DNA of 64,000 bases from contig JAPSFT010000005.1 of the NCBI GenBank assembly GCA_035063765.1, positions 186,001 through 250,000 on the forward strand, in the 5' to 3' direction. This document shows positions 28,521 to 37,926 of this stretch, one piece after another; within the stretch, counting starts at the first letter, position 1, and the number at the start of each line of letters is the position of its first letter. The stretch is from Deltaproteobacteria bacterium. Its GTDB lineage: Bacteria > Myxococcota_A > UBA9160 > PR03. The position numbers and the translations under genes were made by a program. The notes below the pieces were generated by a model. That model saw only the letters and a program-made list of their open reading frames with translations. It made no database searches and was not told where the DNA came from.

Positions 28521-30130
28521 GGAAGACCCCCGCCTCGGGTGCGGCGTGAGCGCAGGATCTCGCGGGCCGCGTTGCGGCCGCAGGCGCCCATGACGCCGCC
28601 GCCCGGGTGGGTTCCCGCGCCGCACAGCCAGAGTCCCGCGATCGGCGTTCGATAGCGCGCCCAGCCCGGGAGCGGGCGCAGGAAGAGCAGCCGGTCGAGC
28701 GTCATCGCGCCGTGGAAGAGGTTGCCGCCGGTGAGGCCGAAGACCTCCTCGAGCTCGGGCGGACCGAGCACGTCCCGATGCAGGACGCTCGCCGAGAAGC
28801 CCGGCGCCACCTCGTCGACGAGCGCGAGCACGCGGTCGGCGAAGCCGTCGCGCTCGCGGGCCCAGCGTTCGCGCGCGAGCGCGGGCGGCACGTGCTGGAC
28901 GAAGAGCGAGGCGACGTGGCGCCCGGCCGGCGCGAGCGAGGGGTCGAGGGCGGAGGGGAGCGTGAGCTCGATCATCGGCCGCTCCGCCAGGCGGCCCCCG
29001 GCGGCCTGTGCGAAGGAGCGTTCGAGCGCGTCGAGGTCGTGGGTGCCCACGTGGATCGTGCCCGCGTGCTCGGGGCCCGGGCCCTGCGCGGCCGGGGGGC
29101 CGCCCCGGAAGACCGGCAGCCGATCGAGCGCCAGGTTGATCTTCACGACCGGGCTGCGGAAGTCGAGCGTCGCGAGCTCGCGCGTGATCTCGGCGGGCAG
29201 GGCCTTCGCGCCGACCAGGCCGAGCAGGGTGTGGGCCGGGTCGGCGCCCGACACGACGAGCGGCGCTTCGAAGGAACGCCCGTCGGCGAGCGTCACGCCC
29301 CGCACGCGCCCGTCGTGGACGTCGATCGACGCCACGGGCGCCCCGGTGAGGATCTCGGCGCCGGCCGCACGCGCGGCGCCGGCGATCGCCTCCGAGAGCG
29401 CGCCCATCCCGCCCTGCACGTAGGCCCATACGCCGCGCGCTCCGCCCGTCTCCCCCATCACGTGGTGGAAGAGCACGTAGCCGGTGCCCGGCGTCGAGGG
29501 TGCCGCCCAGGCGCCGATCAGCGCGTCGGTGGCGAGCGTGGCGCGCAGGGGCTCGCTCTCGAACCAGGCGGTGAGCGTGTCGCGCGCCGGTGCGAGCAGG
29601 AGCCGCGCCACGCGCGCGGCGTCGCGGCGCAGGCCGAAGGCGCCGCGCGCGAGCCGCGCGAGCAGCGGAAGGTCCGCGGCGCGCAGGCGCGCCGGGTCCG
29701 GCGGCGGCGCGTCGAGCAGCGGCTCGAAGGCGCGGGCCGCGCGATCGAGCAGGGCTTCGTAGCGCGGGTAGGCCTCGGCGTCGCGGGCCGAGAAGCGCGC
29801 GATCTCGCGCCGGCACAGGGCCGGATCGGAGCCGAGGAGCAGGCCGCGGCCGTCGGGCAGCGGCGTGAAGGAGGAGGGGTCGCGGCGGAGCAGGTGGAGG
29901 CCGCGGCCCGGGAGCCCGAGCTCCGCGACGACCGCCGGGCGCAGCAGGCCGGCGACGTAGGCCGCGCGCGAGACCCGGTAGCCGGGCCAGAGCTCCTCGG
30001 TGACGCAGGCCCCACCGACGCGATCGCGCCGCTCGAGCACGAGCGTGCGCAGCCCGGCGCGCGCCAGGTAGGCGGCGGTCACGAGGCCGTTGTGGCCGGC
30101 GCCCACCACGATCGCGTCGGTTCCGGGCAT
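28463..30130 (-). CDS. FAD-dependent oxidoreductase, phytoene desaturase/PYROXD2-like
   Basis: This 555-residue protein starts with a dinucleotide-binding fold (DAIVVGAGHNGLVTAAYLARAG, LVLERRDRVGGACVTEEL), has a second FAD segment VWAYVQGGMGALSEAI and ends with the family FAD-contact motif LWLCGAGTHPGGGVMGACGRNAA. It resembles the PYROXD2/carotenoid desaturase-like family. Such enzymes dehydrogenate or isomerise lipids, but the substrate is unknown; no carotenoid genes are nearby. The last 25 residues (after EILRS) are low-complexity and lie opposite the end of bamD, which suggests a stop-codon loss. The start is ATG 30130. Confidence 0.88.
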   Translation of the reverse strand: MPGTDAIVVGAGHNGLVTAAYLARAGLRTLVLERRDRVGGACVTEELWPGYRVSRAAYVAGLLRPAVVAELGLPGRGLHLLRRDPSSFTPLPDGRGLLLGSDPALCRREIARFSARDAEAYPRYEALLDRAARAFEPLLDAPPPDPARLRAADLPLLARLARGAFGLRRDAARVARLLLAPARDTLTAWFESEPLRATLATDALIGAWAAPSTPGTGYVLFHHVMGETGGARGVWAYVQGGMGALSEAIAGAARAAGAEILTGAPVASIDVHDGRVRGVTLADGRSFEAPLVVSGADPAHTLLGLVGAKALPAEITRELATLDFRSPVVKINLALDRLPVFRGGPPAAQGPGPEHAGTIHVGTHDLDALERSFAQAAGGRLAERPMIELTLPSALDPSLAPAGRHVASLFVQHVPPALARERWARERDGFADRVLALVDEVAPGFSASVLHRDVLGPPELEEVFGLTGGNLFHGAMTLDRLLFLRPLPGWARYRTPIAGLWLCGAGTHPGGGVMGACGRNAAREILRSRRTRGGGLPQFAAGTRSAAASATSVPS

Positions 30131-30172
30131 GCCGGCGATTGTTACACTTGCCGCGCGTTTCGAGGGGGGGGA

Positions 30173-30682
30173 ATGCCGGGCGTGGGCGCACAATTGCCGC
30201 CGGGCATCGTCGATCTGGCCGCCGCCGCGATCCTGGTGGCTGCGATCGTGCGCGGGCTCTGGATCGGCCTGGTCCGCGAGGCCTTCTCGCTGGCCGCGCT
30301 GGCCTGCGCCGTCTTCGCCGTGCGCCGCTTCGCCGAGCCGATCGCCGGCGACCTCGCGGCCAGCTACCAGCTCGACCCCCTGCTCGCGACCGCGATCGCC
30401 GGGGCCGGCGTGGCGGTCGCCGCGATCCTGCTGGTGGCGGCGGTCGGCTTCGTGATCCGCCGGCTGATCCGCGCCTCGGGCCTGGGCCTCGTCGATCGCG
30501 TCGGCGGTGCCGTGCTCGGGGCCTGCGAGGGTGCCCTCTTCGTCGCGCTGATCCTCTTCGGGATCATCACCGTGACGGGCCGCAACGACCCCCTGATCGC
30601 CGGCACCCGCAGCCTCGCCGCCTTCGAGGCGCTCGAGGGCTCGTTCGGGCCGCCTCCGGCCGCTCCCGCCGAGGAGCGCTAG
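30173..30682 (+). CDS. cvpA: CvpA family membrane protein
   Basis: This 169-residue protein has four predicted membrane helices and the CvpA pattern: IVDLAAAAILVAAIVRGLWIGL, REAFSLAALACAVFAVRRF, VAAVGFVIRRLIRASGLGLVDRVGGAVLGACEG and LFVALILFGI. CvpA was named for colicin V production in E. coli; its exact role in the envelope is unsettled. The ATG at 30173 directly follows a G-rich ribosome site (GAGGGGGGGG). It converges with ispG; the stop codons overlap. Confidence 0.9.
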   Translation: MPGVGAQLPPGIVDLAAAAILVAAIVRGLWIGLVREAFSLAALACAVFAVRRFAEPIAGDLAASYQLDPLLATAIAGAGVAVAAILLVAAVGFVIRRLIRASGLGLVDRVGGAVLGACEGALFVALILFGIITVTGRNDPLIAGTRSLAAFEALEGSFGPPPAAPAEER

Positions 30683-32724
30683 CCGGGGTCCACCCAGCGC
30701 CCGTGGCTCCGGATCAGCTCGACGAGCCGATCGGGCGCCTCCGCCTCGGGGACGTGCCGCTCGATGCAGGCGTGGCCGACGTAGAGGTTCACGAGCCCGG
30801 GCCCCGAGCCGACGTAGCCGAAGTCCGCGTCCGCCATCTCGCCAGGCCCGTTCACGATGCAGCCCATCACGGCGATCTTGACGCCCTTCAGGTGTTGCGT
30901 GCGCTCCTGGATGCGGGCGGTCGTCGTCTCGAGGTCGAAGAGGGTGCGGCCGCACGAGGGGCAGGAGATGAACTCGGTCCAGGTCGTGCGCAGGCGCGCC
31001 CCCTGGAGGATCCGGTAGGCCGTCTCGAGCGCGTCGCCCGCGCGCTCGAAGCCGGCGCGCAGGGGCAGGGCGATGGCGTCGCCGAGGCCGTCGCAGAGCA
31101 GCGCGCCGAGGTCGAGCGCGGCATCGAGCAGCGCCTCCGCGTCGGAGCGGCCCGGATCGTCGCGGTGGACGAGCACCAGCGGGGCGCCGTCACCGCGCGC
31201 CCGCAGCCCCGCGGCGACGAGCCGGACGGCCGCGACCGGGCGGGGCACGTCGACCGAGAACGCGATGCGCTCGAGCCCGGCAGCGCGTGAGGCCGCGAGC
31301 GCCCGGTCGAGGCCCGCGAGCAGCGCGGCGGGGGCGCCGGCGAGCGACCACTCGACGGCGACGCCGGCCGCCTGCGCGGCGCGTGCCGCCGCGGCGAGCC
31401 CGTCCCCGGAGCCGTCCACGGGCAGGACCCAGCACGCACCGGTGTCCTTCGCCTCCGCCGCCAGCTCGAGGGGCAGGCGCAGCGCGAGCGGGGCGCCGAG
31501 GCCGTGGCGCGCCAGCGCGGCGGCGAAGGCGCGTACGCGGTCGAGCGCGGCGTCGCCGGCGACGTCGAGGCGCAGGCCCTCGCAGGTGATCTCACGGCGT
31601 GCGGCGAAGGCGTCCGCGAGCAGCCAGGCGGCGCCCTCGGGCTCGGCGGGCGGCGCGCCGAGCGCGAGCTCTGCGCGCACCGGCTCCGTGGCGCCGAGCG
31701 CGAGCGGGCCGAGCGCGAGCGCGCTGCTCGGGCGGCGCGCGAAGGCGAAGGGACTCTCGACGAAGGGGGCCGCGGGATCCAGGTCCGGATCGACTTCGCC
31801 CGGCGCCGCCGCGCGGCGCGTCACCGGCAGCGCGCGGCGTGCCAGCGCCCGCGCGACCGGGATCTCCTTCACGGGGTCCTCGGTGAGCGACACCCGGATC
31901 GTGTCGCCGAGGCCGTCCTCGAGGAGCGAGCCGATCCCGATCGCGCTCTTGATCCGGCCGTCCTCGCCGCCGCCCGCCTCGGTGACCCCGACGTGGAAGG
32001 GGTAGTCGCCGCGCCCGGCGCCCCGGGCGGCGCGTTCGGCGAGCCGCGCGGCGAGCATCCGGTAGGCGTGGATCGCCACCTGCGGGTTGCTGGCCTTCAT
32101 CGAGAAGACCACGTCGAAGTAGCCCTCGTCCTCGCACACGGCCACGAACTCGAGCGCGCTCGCGACCATGCCCTGCGGCGTGTCGCCGTAGCGGTTCATG
32201 ATCCGGTCGGAGAGCGAGCCGTGGTTGGTTCCGATGCGCAGGGCACGGCCCAGCTCCTTGCAGCGGCGCACGAGCGGGCGGAAGCGCTCGGCCACGCGCT
32301 CGAGCTCCTCGGCCCACTGCGCGTCGTCGTACTCGCGGGCCTCGAACCTCTTCTTGTCGGCGAAGTTGCCGGGGTTGATGCGCACCTTCTCGACCCAGCG
32401 CGCCGCCTCCAGGGCCGCATTCGGCGTGAAGTGGATGTCGGCGACCAGCGGCACGCGCACGCCGCGGCGCGTGAGCTCGGCGCGGATCTCGCGCAGGGCC
32501 TCGGCGTCGCGCAGCGAGGGCGCCGTGATGCGCACGATCTCGCAGCCGGCGGCTGCCAGCCGCTCGCTCTGCGCCACGGTCGCGGCCACGTCCTGGGTGT
32601 CGGTGGTCGTCATCGACTGGACGCGGACCGGGTTGGCGCCGCCGATCCCGACGTCGCCGACCTTCACCTCGCGCGTCACCCGGCGGCGCGGCGCGAAGGG
32701 ATTCCCGGGGAAGGGGAGGCTCAC
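30679..32724 (-). CDS. ispG: 4-hydroxy-3-methylbut-2-en-1-yl diphosphate synthase (large, three-domain form)
   Basis: IspG reduces the cyclic diphosphate MEcPP to HMBPP, the next-to-last step of the MEP pathway. At 681 residues it is much longer than the 370-residue E. coli enzyme: an insert of about 250 residues lies between the TIM barrel (RRVTREVKVGDV, VRVQSMTTTDTQDV, ADIHFTPNAALEAA, VRINPGNF) and the Fe-S domain (FISCPSCGRTLFDL, VAVMGCIVNGPGE-like KIAVMGCIVNGPGE). The cluster Cys residues are present. The insert resembles the plant, Chlamydia and Bacteroidetes forms, which carry an extra TIM-barrel-like domain. The start is GTG 32724, overlapping the alaS stop (GTGA). Confidence 0.95.
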   Translation of the reverse strand: MSLPFPGNPFAPRRRVTREVKVGDVGIGGANPVRVQSMTTTDTQDVAATVAQSERLAAAGCEIVRITAPSLRDAEALREIRAELTRRGVRVPLVADIHFTPNAALEAARWVEKVRINPGNFADKKRFEAREYDDAQWAEELERVAERFRPLVRRCKELGRALRIGTNHGSLSDRIMNRYGDTPQGMVASALEFVAVCEDEGYFDVVFSMKASNPQVAIHAYRMLAARLAERAARGAGRGDYPFHVGVTEAGGGEDGRIKSAIGIGSLLEDGLGDTIRVSLTEDPVKEIPVARALARRALPVTRRAAAPGEVDPDLDPAAPFVESPFAFARRPSSALALGPLALGATEPVRAELALGAPPAEPEGAAWLLADAFAARREITCEGLRLDVAGDAALDRVRAFAAALARHGLGAPLALRLPLELAAEAKDTGACWVLPVDGSGDGLAAAARAAQAAGVAVEWSLAGAPAALLAGLDRALAASRAAGLERIAFSVDVPRPVAAVRLVAAGLRARGDGAPLVLVHRDDPGRSDAEALLDAALDLGALLCDGLGDAIALPLRAGFERAGDALETAYRILQGARLRTTWTEFISCPSCGRTLFDLETTTARIQERTQHLKGVKIAVMGCIVNGPGEMADADFGYVGSGPGLVNLYVGHACIERHVPEAEAPDRLVELIRSHGRWVDPG

Positions 32725-35372
32725 GACCCCGCCTTCTCCCGCACCAGCGCGCGCAGCCGCTCGAAGGCCTCGTCGATCTTGCCCGGGTCGCGCCCGCCGG
32801 CCTGCGCGAAGTCGGGGCGCCCGCCGCCCTTGCCGCCGACGATCGCGGCCGTCTCGCGGATCAGGTCGCCGGCCGCGAGCCGGCCCTTGAGATCGGGCGT
32901 CACGCCGAGCGCCAGCGTCACACGGCCGTCGGCGGGCGCCGCGAGCAGCACCACGCCGCTGCCGAGCCGCTCGCGCAGCTCGTCCACCATCGCGCGCAGG
33001 CCGTCGCCGGCCACGCCCTCGACCTTCGTCGCCAGCACCTTCACGCCGGCGATCTCCTCGACCTGCGCGAGCAGGTCGCCCGAGGCCGCGCGCCGCTGCT
33101 CGCCGCGCAGCGCTTCGAGCTCGCGCTCGAGCGTGCGGCGCTCGTCGAGCAGCTTCTCGACGCGCTGCTCGAGGTCGCCGACCGGTGCGCGCAGGAGCTC
33201 CGCGGTGCGTTCGAGGGCGTGCTCCTGCTCGCGCCAGCGGCGCAGCGCCTCGGCCCCGGTCAGCGCCTCGACGCGCCGTACGCCCGAGGCGACACCGCCC
33301 TCCGAGACGATCTTGAGCACGCCGATGTCGCCGCTGGCGCGCGCGTGCGTCCCTCCGCAGAGCTCCTTGGAGAACTCCCCGAAGCTGACCACGCGCACCT
33401 CGTCGCCGTACTTCTCGCCGAACATCGCGATCGCGCCCGCGTCGATCGCGTCGCGGTAGGAGAGCTGCTCGACGCGCGCGGGCGCGTTCTCGCCGATCCA
33501 GCCGTTCACCAGGTCCTCGATCGCCTCGAGCTGCGGGCGCGTGAGCGGCGCGTCGTGGCTGAAGTCGAAGCGCAGCCGGCCCGGCGTCACCAGCGAGCCG
33601 CGCTGGGTGGCGTTCGGGCCGAGTACCTCACGCAGCGCGCTGTGCAGCAGGTGCGTCCCGGAGTGGTGGCGCACCGCGCCGAAGCGGTGCATCGAGTCGA
33701 CCACGAGGCGCACGGGCTGATCGACGTGGAGCGTGCCGCGCACCACCTTGCCGCGGTGCACGACGAGCCCGCCGGCGGGCCTCTGCACGTCCTCCACGTC
33801 CACGCGGCCGGTGGCGGTCTCGAGGAGGCCGCGGTCGCCCACCTGGCCGCCGCTCTCGGCGTAGAAGGGCGTCTCCTCGACGATCACCTCGACCGTGTCG
33901 CCCGCGCGCGCCTGCTCCACGCCGGCGCCGCCCGACACGAGAGCCAGGACGCGCGAGTCGGCGGCGAGCCGGTCGTAGCCGACGAAGCGCGTCTCGAAGT
34001 CGGCGGCGAGCTGCCCGTAGAGGGGGCCCACGGCCGCCGTGCCGCTGCCCTTCCAGGCTGCGCGCGCACGCTCGCGCTGCTCGTTCATCGCGGCCTCGAA
34101 GCCGGCGTGGTCGAAGCCGAGCCGGTGGCCGGCGAGGATGTCCTCGGTCAGGTCGACCGGGAAGCCGAAGGTGTCGTAGAGCTTGAAGACGACCTCGCCG
34201 GGCAGGGCCTCGCGGCCCCCGGCGCGCGCCTTGCGCAGCTCCTCCTCGAGCAGCGCCAGGCCCTTCGCGAGGGTCTCGCCGAAGCGCTCCTCCTCGCGCC
34301 GCACGCGGTCGGTGATGTAGCCGCGCCGCTCGACGAGCGCCGGGTAGGCGTCGCCCATCTCGTCGATCACGGCGTCCGCCACCGCGAAGAGGAACGGGCG
34401 CTCGAGGCCGAGCAGCACGCCGTGGCGCGCCGCGCGGCGCAGGACGCGGCGCAGCACGTAGCCACGGCCCTCGTTCGAGGGCAGGACGCCGTCCGCGATC
34501 AGGAAGGTCACCGCGCGCGCGTGATCGGCGACCACGCGCAGCGAGACGTCCTTCTCGGGATCGCTCCCGAGCCGCACGCCCGAGAGCTCCTGCGCGCGCG
34601 CGAGGATCGGCTGGAAGAGATCGGTGTCGTAGTTCGAGCGCACGCCCTGGAGCACGGAGGCCACCCGCTCGAGGCCCGCGCCGGTGTCGATCGAAGGCTT
34701 CGGCAGCGGGGTCATCGTGCCGCCGGCGTCGCGGTCGAACTGCATGAAGACGAGGTTCCAGATCTCGAGCCAGCGCCCGCAGTCGCACGACGGGTCGCAC
34801 GCGCCGCCCTGCGGGCAGCCGGCCTGGGGGCCCCAGTCGTAGTAGATCTCGGAGCAGGGGCCGCAGGGGCCGGTGTCGCCCATCTGCCAGAAGTTGTCGG
34901 CCTCGTCGAGGCGCGTGATCCGGTTCGCCGGGATGCCGACCTCGCGGGCCCAGAGCTCGGCGGCCTCGTCGTCCTCGCGGAAGACCGTGACGAAGAGCTT
35001 CTCGGGGGGGAGCTTCCAGGCCCCGGTCAGCAGCTCCCAGGCCCAGACGATCGCATCGCGCTTGAAGTAGTCGCCGAAGGAGAAGTTCCCGAGCATCTCG
35101 AAGAAGGTGTGGTGGCGTGGCGTGCGGCCCACGTTCTCGAGGTCGTTGTGCTTGCCCGAGACGCGCATGCACTTCTGGGAGGTGACGGCGCGCCGGTACT
35201 CGCGGGTCTCCTCGCCGAGGAAGAGGCGCTTGAACGGGACCATCCCCGCGTTCGTGAAGAGGAGCGTCGGGTCCCCCTCGGGCACGAGCGGGGCGCTCGG
35301 GACCACCCGGTGGCCCCGCTCCTCGAAGAAGCGCAGGAAGGACGCGCGGATCTCGCGGCTGGACGGGGGCAA
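32721..35372 (-). CDS. alaS: Alanyl-tRNA synthetase
   Basis: This 883-residue protein charges tRNA-Ala and edits mischarged Ser/Gly. The catalytic core has TLLFTNAGMVPFK, HHTFFEMLGNFSFGDYFK and GRWLEIWNLVFMQF; the editing domain has HSGTHLLHSALREVLG with the zinc-binding His residues and the C-x3-H motif in ELCGGTHA; a C-terminal DHHA1-type domain follows (AAPADGRVTLALG, IVGGKGGGRPDFAQAGG). A zinc cluster (GCPQGGACDPSCDCG) sits inside the aminoacylation domain. The start is TTG 35372, since no ATG or GTG fits the conserved MPPSSREIRASFLRFF beginning; GGAG lies upstream. Confidence 0.97.
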   Translation of the reverse strand: MPPSSREIRASFLRFFEERGHRVVPSAPLVPEGDPTLLFTNAGMVPFKRLFLGEETREYRRAVTSQKCMRVSGKHNDLENVGRTPRHHTFFEMLGNFSFGDYFKRDAIVWAWELLTGAWKLPPEKLFVTVFREDDEAAELWAREVGIPANRITRLDEADNFWQMGDTGPCGPCSEIYYDWGPQAGCPQGGACDPSCDCGRWLEIWNLVFMQFDRDAGGTMTPLPKPSIDTGAGLERVASVLQGVRSNYDTDLFQPILARAQELSGVRLGSDPEKDVSLRVVADHARAVTFLIADGVLPSNEGRGYVLRRVLRRAARHGVLLGLERPFLFAVADAVIDEMGDAYPALVERRGYITDRVRREEERFGETLAKGLALLEEELRKARAGGREALPGEVVFKLYDTFGFPVDLTEDILAGHRLGFDHAGFEAAMNEQRERARAAWKGSGTAAVGPLYGQLAADFETRFVGYDRLAADSRVLALVSGGAGVEQARAGDTVEVIVEETPFYAESGGQVGDRGLLETATGRVDVEDVQRPAGGLVVHRGKVVRGTLHVDQPVRLVVDSMHRFGAVRHHSGTHLLHSALREVLGPNATQRGSLVTPGRLRFDFSHDAPLTRPQLEAIEDLVNGWIGENAPARVEQLSYRDAIDAGAIAMFGEKYGDEVRVVSFGEFSKELCGGTHARASGDIGVLKIVSEGGVASGVRRVEALTGAEALRRWREQEHALERTAELLRAPVGDLEQRVEKLLDERRTLERELEALRGEQRRAASGDLLAQVEEIAGVKVLATKVEGVAGDGLRAMVDELRERLGSGVVLLAAPADGRVTLALGVTPDLKGRLAAGDLIRETAAIVGGKGGGRPDFAQAGGRDPGKIDEAFERLRALVREKAGS

Positions 35373-35462
35373 GCCCGGGGACTCCTGTGCGCAAGGGCAC
35401 GGGGAGTCTAACGGAATCCCCCGGCGGGCTGCGCGGCGGCGGGGCTCGTGCGGGGCGCCGGG

Positions 35463-36665
35463 CTAGAAGCGCTCGAGGTCGATGTCGCCGCCCGGGGCGT
35501 CGTCGGGCTCGGGCTTCTCGGCCTCGGCCTGGCCCCGGTCGCCCTCGCCGCCGTCCTTGTCGAAGTCGTCCCAGGTGCCGTCGGAGGTGGAGGCGATGCC
35601 GCGGAAGCGCAGCGCGAAGTCGTCGGGGTTGGAGACGTGCTTCAGGGCCTCCTCGTAGGTCACGAGGTTGCCCTTCACGAGGTGCATGAGCGACTGGTCG
35701 AAGGTCTGCATGCCGTAGGTCGTGAAGCCCTTCGAGATCGCGTCGTGGAGCTCCTTGGTGCGGTCCTTGTCGGCGATCAGCTCGCGCACGCGCGCCGTGG
35801 TCACCATCACCTCGAGCGCCGGCACGCGGCCCTTGCCGTCGGCGCGCGGCACGAGCCGCTGCGAGATCACGCCGCGCAGGATCGAGGTGAGCTGGAGCCG
35901 CACCTGCTTCTGCTGGTAGGGCGGGAACACCGAGATGATGCGGTTGATGGTCTCGGTGGCGTCGAGGGTGTGCAGGGTCGAGAGCACCAGGTGGCCGGTC
36001 TCGGCGGCCAGGAGCGCGGTCTCGATGGTCTCGTAGTCGCGCATCTCGCCGACCAGGATCACGTCGGGATCCTGGCGCAGGGCCGCGCGCAGCGCGTTGG
36101 CGAAGCTCTGGGTGTCGACGCCGATCTCGCGCTGGTTCACGATCGAGCGCCGGTCCCGGATCAGGAACTCGATCGGGTCCTCGATCGTCATGATGTGGCA
36201 GGTCCGGCTCGAGTTGATGTGCTCGATCATCGCGGCGAGCGTCGTCGACTTGCCCGAGCCCGTGGTGCCCGTGACCAGGATGAGGCCGCGCTGCTCGTTG
36301 GCGACCGACTCGACCACGTTCGGCAGGTGGAGCTGCTCGATGGTCTTGACGCCGAAGGGGATCACGCGGAACACGATCCCGATCGTGCCGCGCTGCTGGA
36401 AGACGTTGACGCGGAAGCGGCCGAGCCCCGCGATGCCGTAGGCGAGGTCGCACTCGCGGTTGGTCTCGAAGCGGTCCTTCTGGACCGGGTTCATGATCCC
36501 GCGCGCGATGCCCTCGAGCTGCTCGGGCAGCAGGCGCTCGGCGTTCTTGAGCGGCACCAGCGCGCCGTCGACGCGGAAGATCGGCGGCAGGCCGGACTTC
36601 AGGTGGATGTCCGAGGCGCCGCCCTTGAGGGCGATCTTGAGGATCTCGTTCAGCTCGAGCGACAT
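35463..36665 (-). CDS. pilT: Type IV pilus retraction ATPase PilT
   Basis: PilT is the ring ATPase that pulls in type IV pili for twitching motility. This 400-residue protein has the N-terminal PAS-like domain with GASDIHLKSGLPP, then Walker A VTGTTGSGKST, the Asp box IEDPIEFL, Walker B ILVGEMRDYET and the His box HLVLSTLHT, and AIRNLIRE-like C-terminal parts. The last 50 residues after GIAS are acidic (DDFDKDGGEGD) and extend beyond a normal PilT (about 345). No other pilus genes are in the window. It is 90 bases downstream of alaS in genome coordinates but on the same strand, upstream in transcription. Confidence 0.94.
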   Translation of the reverse strand: MSLELNEILKIALKGGASDIHLKSGLPPIFRVDGALVPLKNAERLLPEQLEGIARGIMNPVQKDRFETNRECDLAYGIAGLGRFRVNVFQQRGTIGIVFRVIPFGVKTIEQLHLPNVVESVANEQRGLILVTGTTGSGKSTTLAAMIEHINSSRTCHIMTIEDPIEFLIRDRRSIVNQREIGVDTQSFANALRAALRQDPDVILVGEMRDYETIETALLAAETGHLVLSTLHTLDATETINRIISVFPPYQQKQVRLQLTSILRGVISQRLVPRADGKGRVPALEVMVTTARVRELIADKDRTKELHDAISKGFTTYGMQTFDQSLMHLVKGNLVTYEEALKHVSNPDDFALRFRGIASTSDGTWDDFDKDGGEGDRGQAEAEKPEPDDAPGGDIDLERF

Positions 36666-36897
36666 CGCGGCCGGTGCCCCTCTCGACGTCGTCCGGGGTG
36701 GCGGGACGACTCCCCGGCCGTTTCGTCCGGGAGGGGGCCGCCCTTGAGGCTCCGGGCGCCGGGGCGCTGCCGCCCCCGAGGGGTCAAGCGGGTCGCGCCA
36801 CCAGGGCCGCCGCCCCGGGCTCCGCGCGACCAGGTCCGGGGTTCTGCGGCATTCTCTCTCCCATGCAACGCCGTCCCGCGTGCCCGGAGATCTCCGC

Positions 36898-37569
36898 ATG
36901 ACCCTGACCCGGCGGCTCGATTCGATGCTCCACCACCAGCTCGCGCGCTGGGAGGAGGTCTCGCGCCGGCTCGCGCGCCGTCCGAGCGTGGCGATCGCCA
37001 GCCTGCCCGGCGCCGGCGGCGAGGCCCTCGGCCGCCAGGTGGCCGAGCGCCTCGGCTTCGCCTGCTTCGGGCGCGAGATCGTCGACCAGATCGCCGAGCG
37101 GCGCGGGATCCCCGAGGAGGTCCTGCACGGCCTCGACGAGCGGGTCCGCAGCGCCGTCGACCGCTACTTCACCGACTCCTTCCAGGGCCAGCGCTTCACC
37201 GAGGACGAGTACCTGAAGGAGGTGGAGCGCTTCGTGCTCCCGCTGGCGCGCGTCGGCGGTGCGGTCTTCGTGGGCCGCGGCACCGCCTTCGTGCTGCCGC
37301 CCGAGAGGACCCTGCGGGTGCTCGCCGTCGCGTCGCGCCCGGCCCGCGTCGAGCGCTTCGCCGCCGAGCGCGGGCTCTCCGCCGCCGCCGCGCCCGACGC
37401 GCTGCGTGCCGAGGACGAAGCGCGCATCGGCTTCATCCGCCATCATTTCCACGAGCGCCTCGAGGACGCGGGCTCCTACGACCTGTCCCTGAACGTCGGC
37501 ACCCTCGGCCTCGACGACGCAGCCGGTGTCGTCGTGGACGTCTACCGGCGGCGCTTCCCCGAGCGGTGA
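36898..37569 (+). CDS. Cytidylate kinase-like family protein
   Basis: This 223-residue protein resembles the cytidylate kinase-like family (P-loop NTPase). The P-loop is degenerate, IASLPGAGGEALGRQVAERLG, without the usual Lys-Ser/Thr. The segment FGREIVDQIAERRGIPEEVL and the later FVGRGTAFVLPP match this family better than true Cmk. Late residues FIRHHFHERLEDAGSYDLSLN resemble the family's phosphate-binding end. A nucleotide kinase or a binding-only role is possible. The start is ATG 36898, 8 bases after GGAG. It overlaps the SelW-like gene by 4 bases (GTGA). Confidence 0.85.
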   Translation: MTLTRRLDSMLHHQLARWEEVSRRLARRPSVAIASLPGAGGEALGRQVAERLGFACFGREIVDQIAERRGIPEEVLHGLDERVRSAVDRYFTDSFQGQRFTEDEYLKEVERFVLPLARVGGAVFVGRGTAFVLPPERTLRVLAVASRPARVERFAAERGLSAAAAPDALRAEDEARIGFIRHHFHERLEDAGSYDLSLNVGTLGLDDAAGVVVDVYRRRFPER

Positions 37570-37856
37570 GCGCGGCCCCGCCGACCCTCGAGATCGAGTA
37601 CTGCCCGCGCTGCCGGTGGCTCGCGCGTGCGGCCTGGCTGGCGCAGGAGCTGCTCACGACCTTCGAGGCGGAGCTCGGCGCCGTGACCCTGCGGCCGAGC
37701 CCGATCGCCGGCGCCTTCGAGGTGCGGCTCGCCGGCGAAACGATCTTCTCGCGCGCCTCGGCCGGCCGACACGTCGATGCGACGGAGCTCAAGCGCCTGG
37801 TACGCGATCGCGTGGCGCCCGGGCGCGACCTCGGGCACGTGGACCGCGGGCGCTAG
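37566..37856 (+). CDS. SelT/SelW/SelH family protein (Cys form)
   Basis: This 96-residue thioredoxin-like protein has the Rdx family start, LEIEYCPRCRWLARAAWLAQELLT: a CxxC in place of the CxxU of selenoproteins, so no UGA recoding is needed. The later LRPSPIAGAFEVRLAGETIFSR (strand with the conserved G-x-F-E-V) and Lys/Arg-rich end fit the family. It probably works in redox chemistry; the exact partner is unknown. It starts at GTG 37566, overlapping the kinase-like gene, so both are likely co-translated. Confidence 0.88.
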   Translation: MSAAPPTLEIEYCPRCRWLARAAWLAQELLTTFEAELGAVTLRPSPIAGAFEVRLAGETIFSRASAGRHVDATELKRLVRDRVAPGRDLGHVDRGR

Positions 37857-37926
37857 CGGGAGCGGGGCTCGGGCCGAGCAGGCGCCGCTTCGATCTGCGA
37901 GGATCTGCCCCGAAAGGGGGTGCTCC

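Noticed and set aside
30131-30172. Promoter before cvpA (TTACACT as an extended -10)
   Set aside because: No acceptable -35 at 16-18 bases upstream; evidence too thin.
36666-36897. Small gene in the spacer between pilT and the kinase-like gene
   Set aside because: Only Pro/Arg/Gly-rich frames with no ribosome site; best read as a divergent promoter region with GC-rich hairpins.
37566-37856. Selenoprotein
   Set aside because: The active motif is CPRC with no in-frame UGA, so no selenocysteine is needed.
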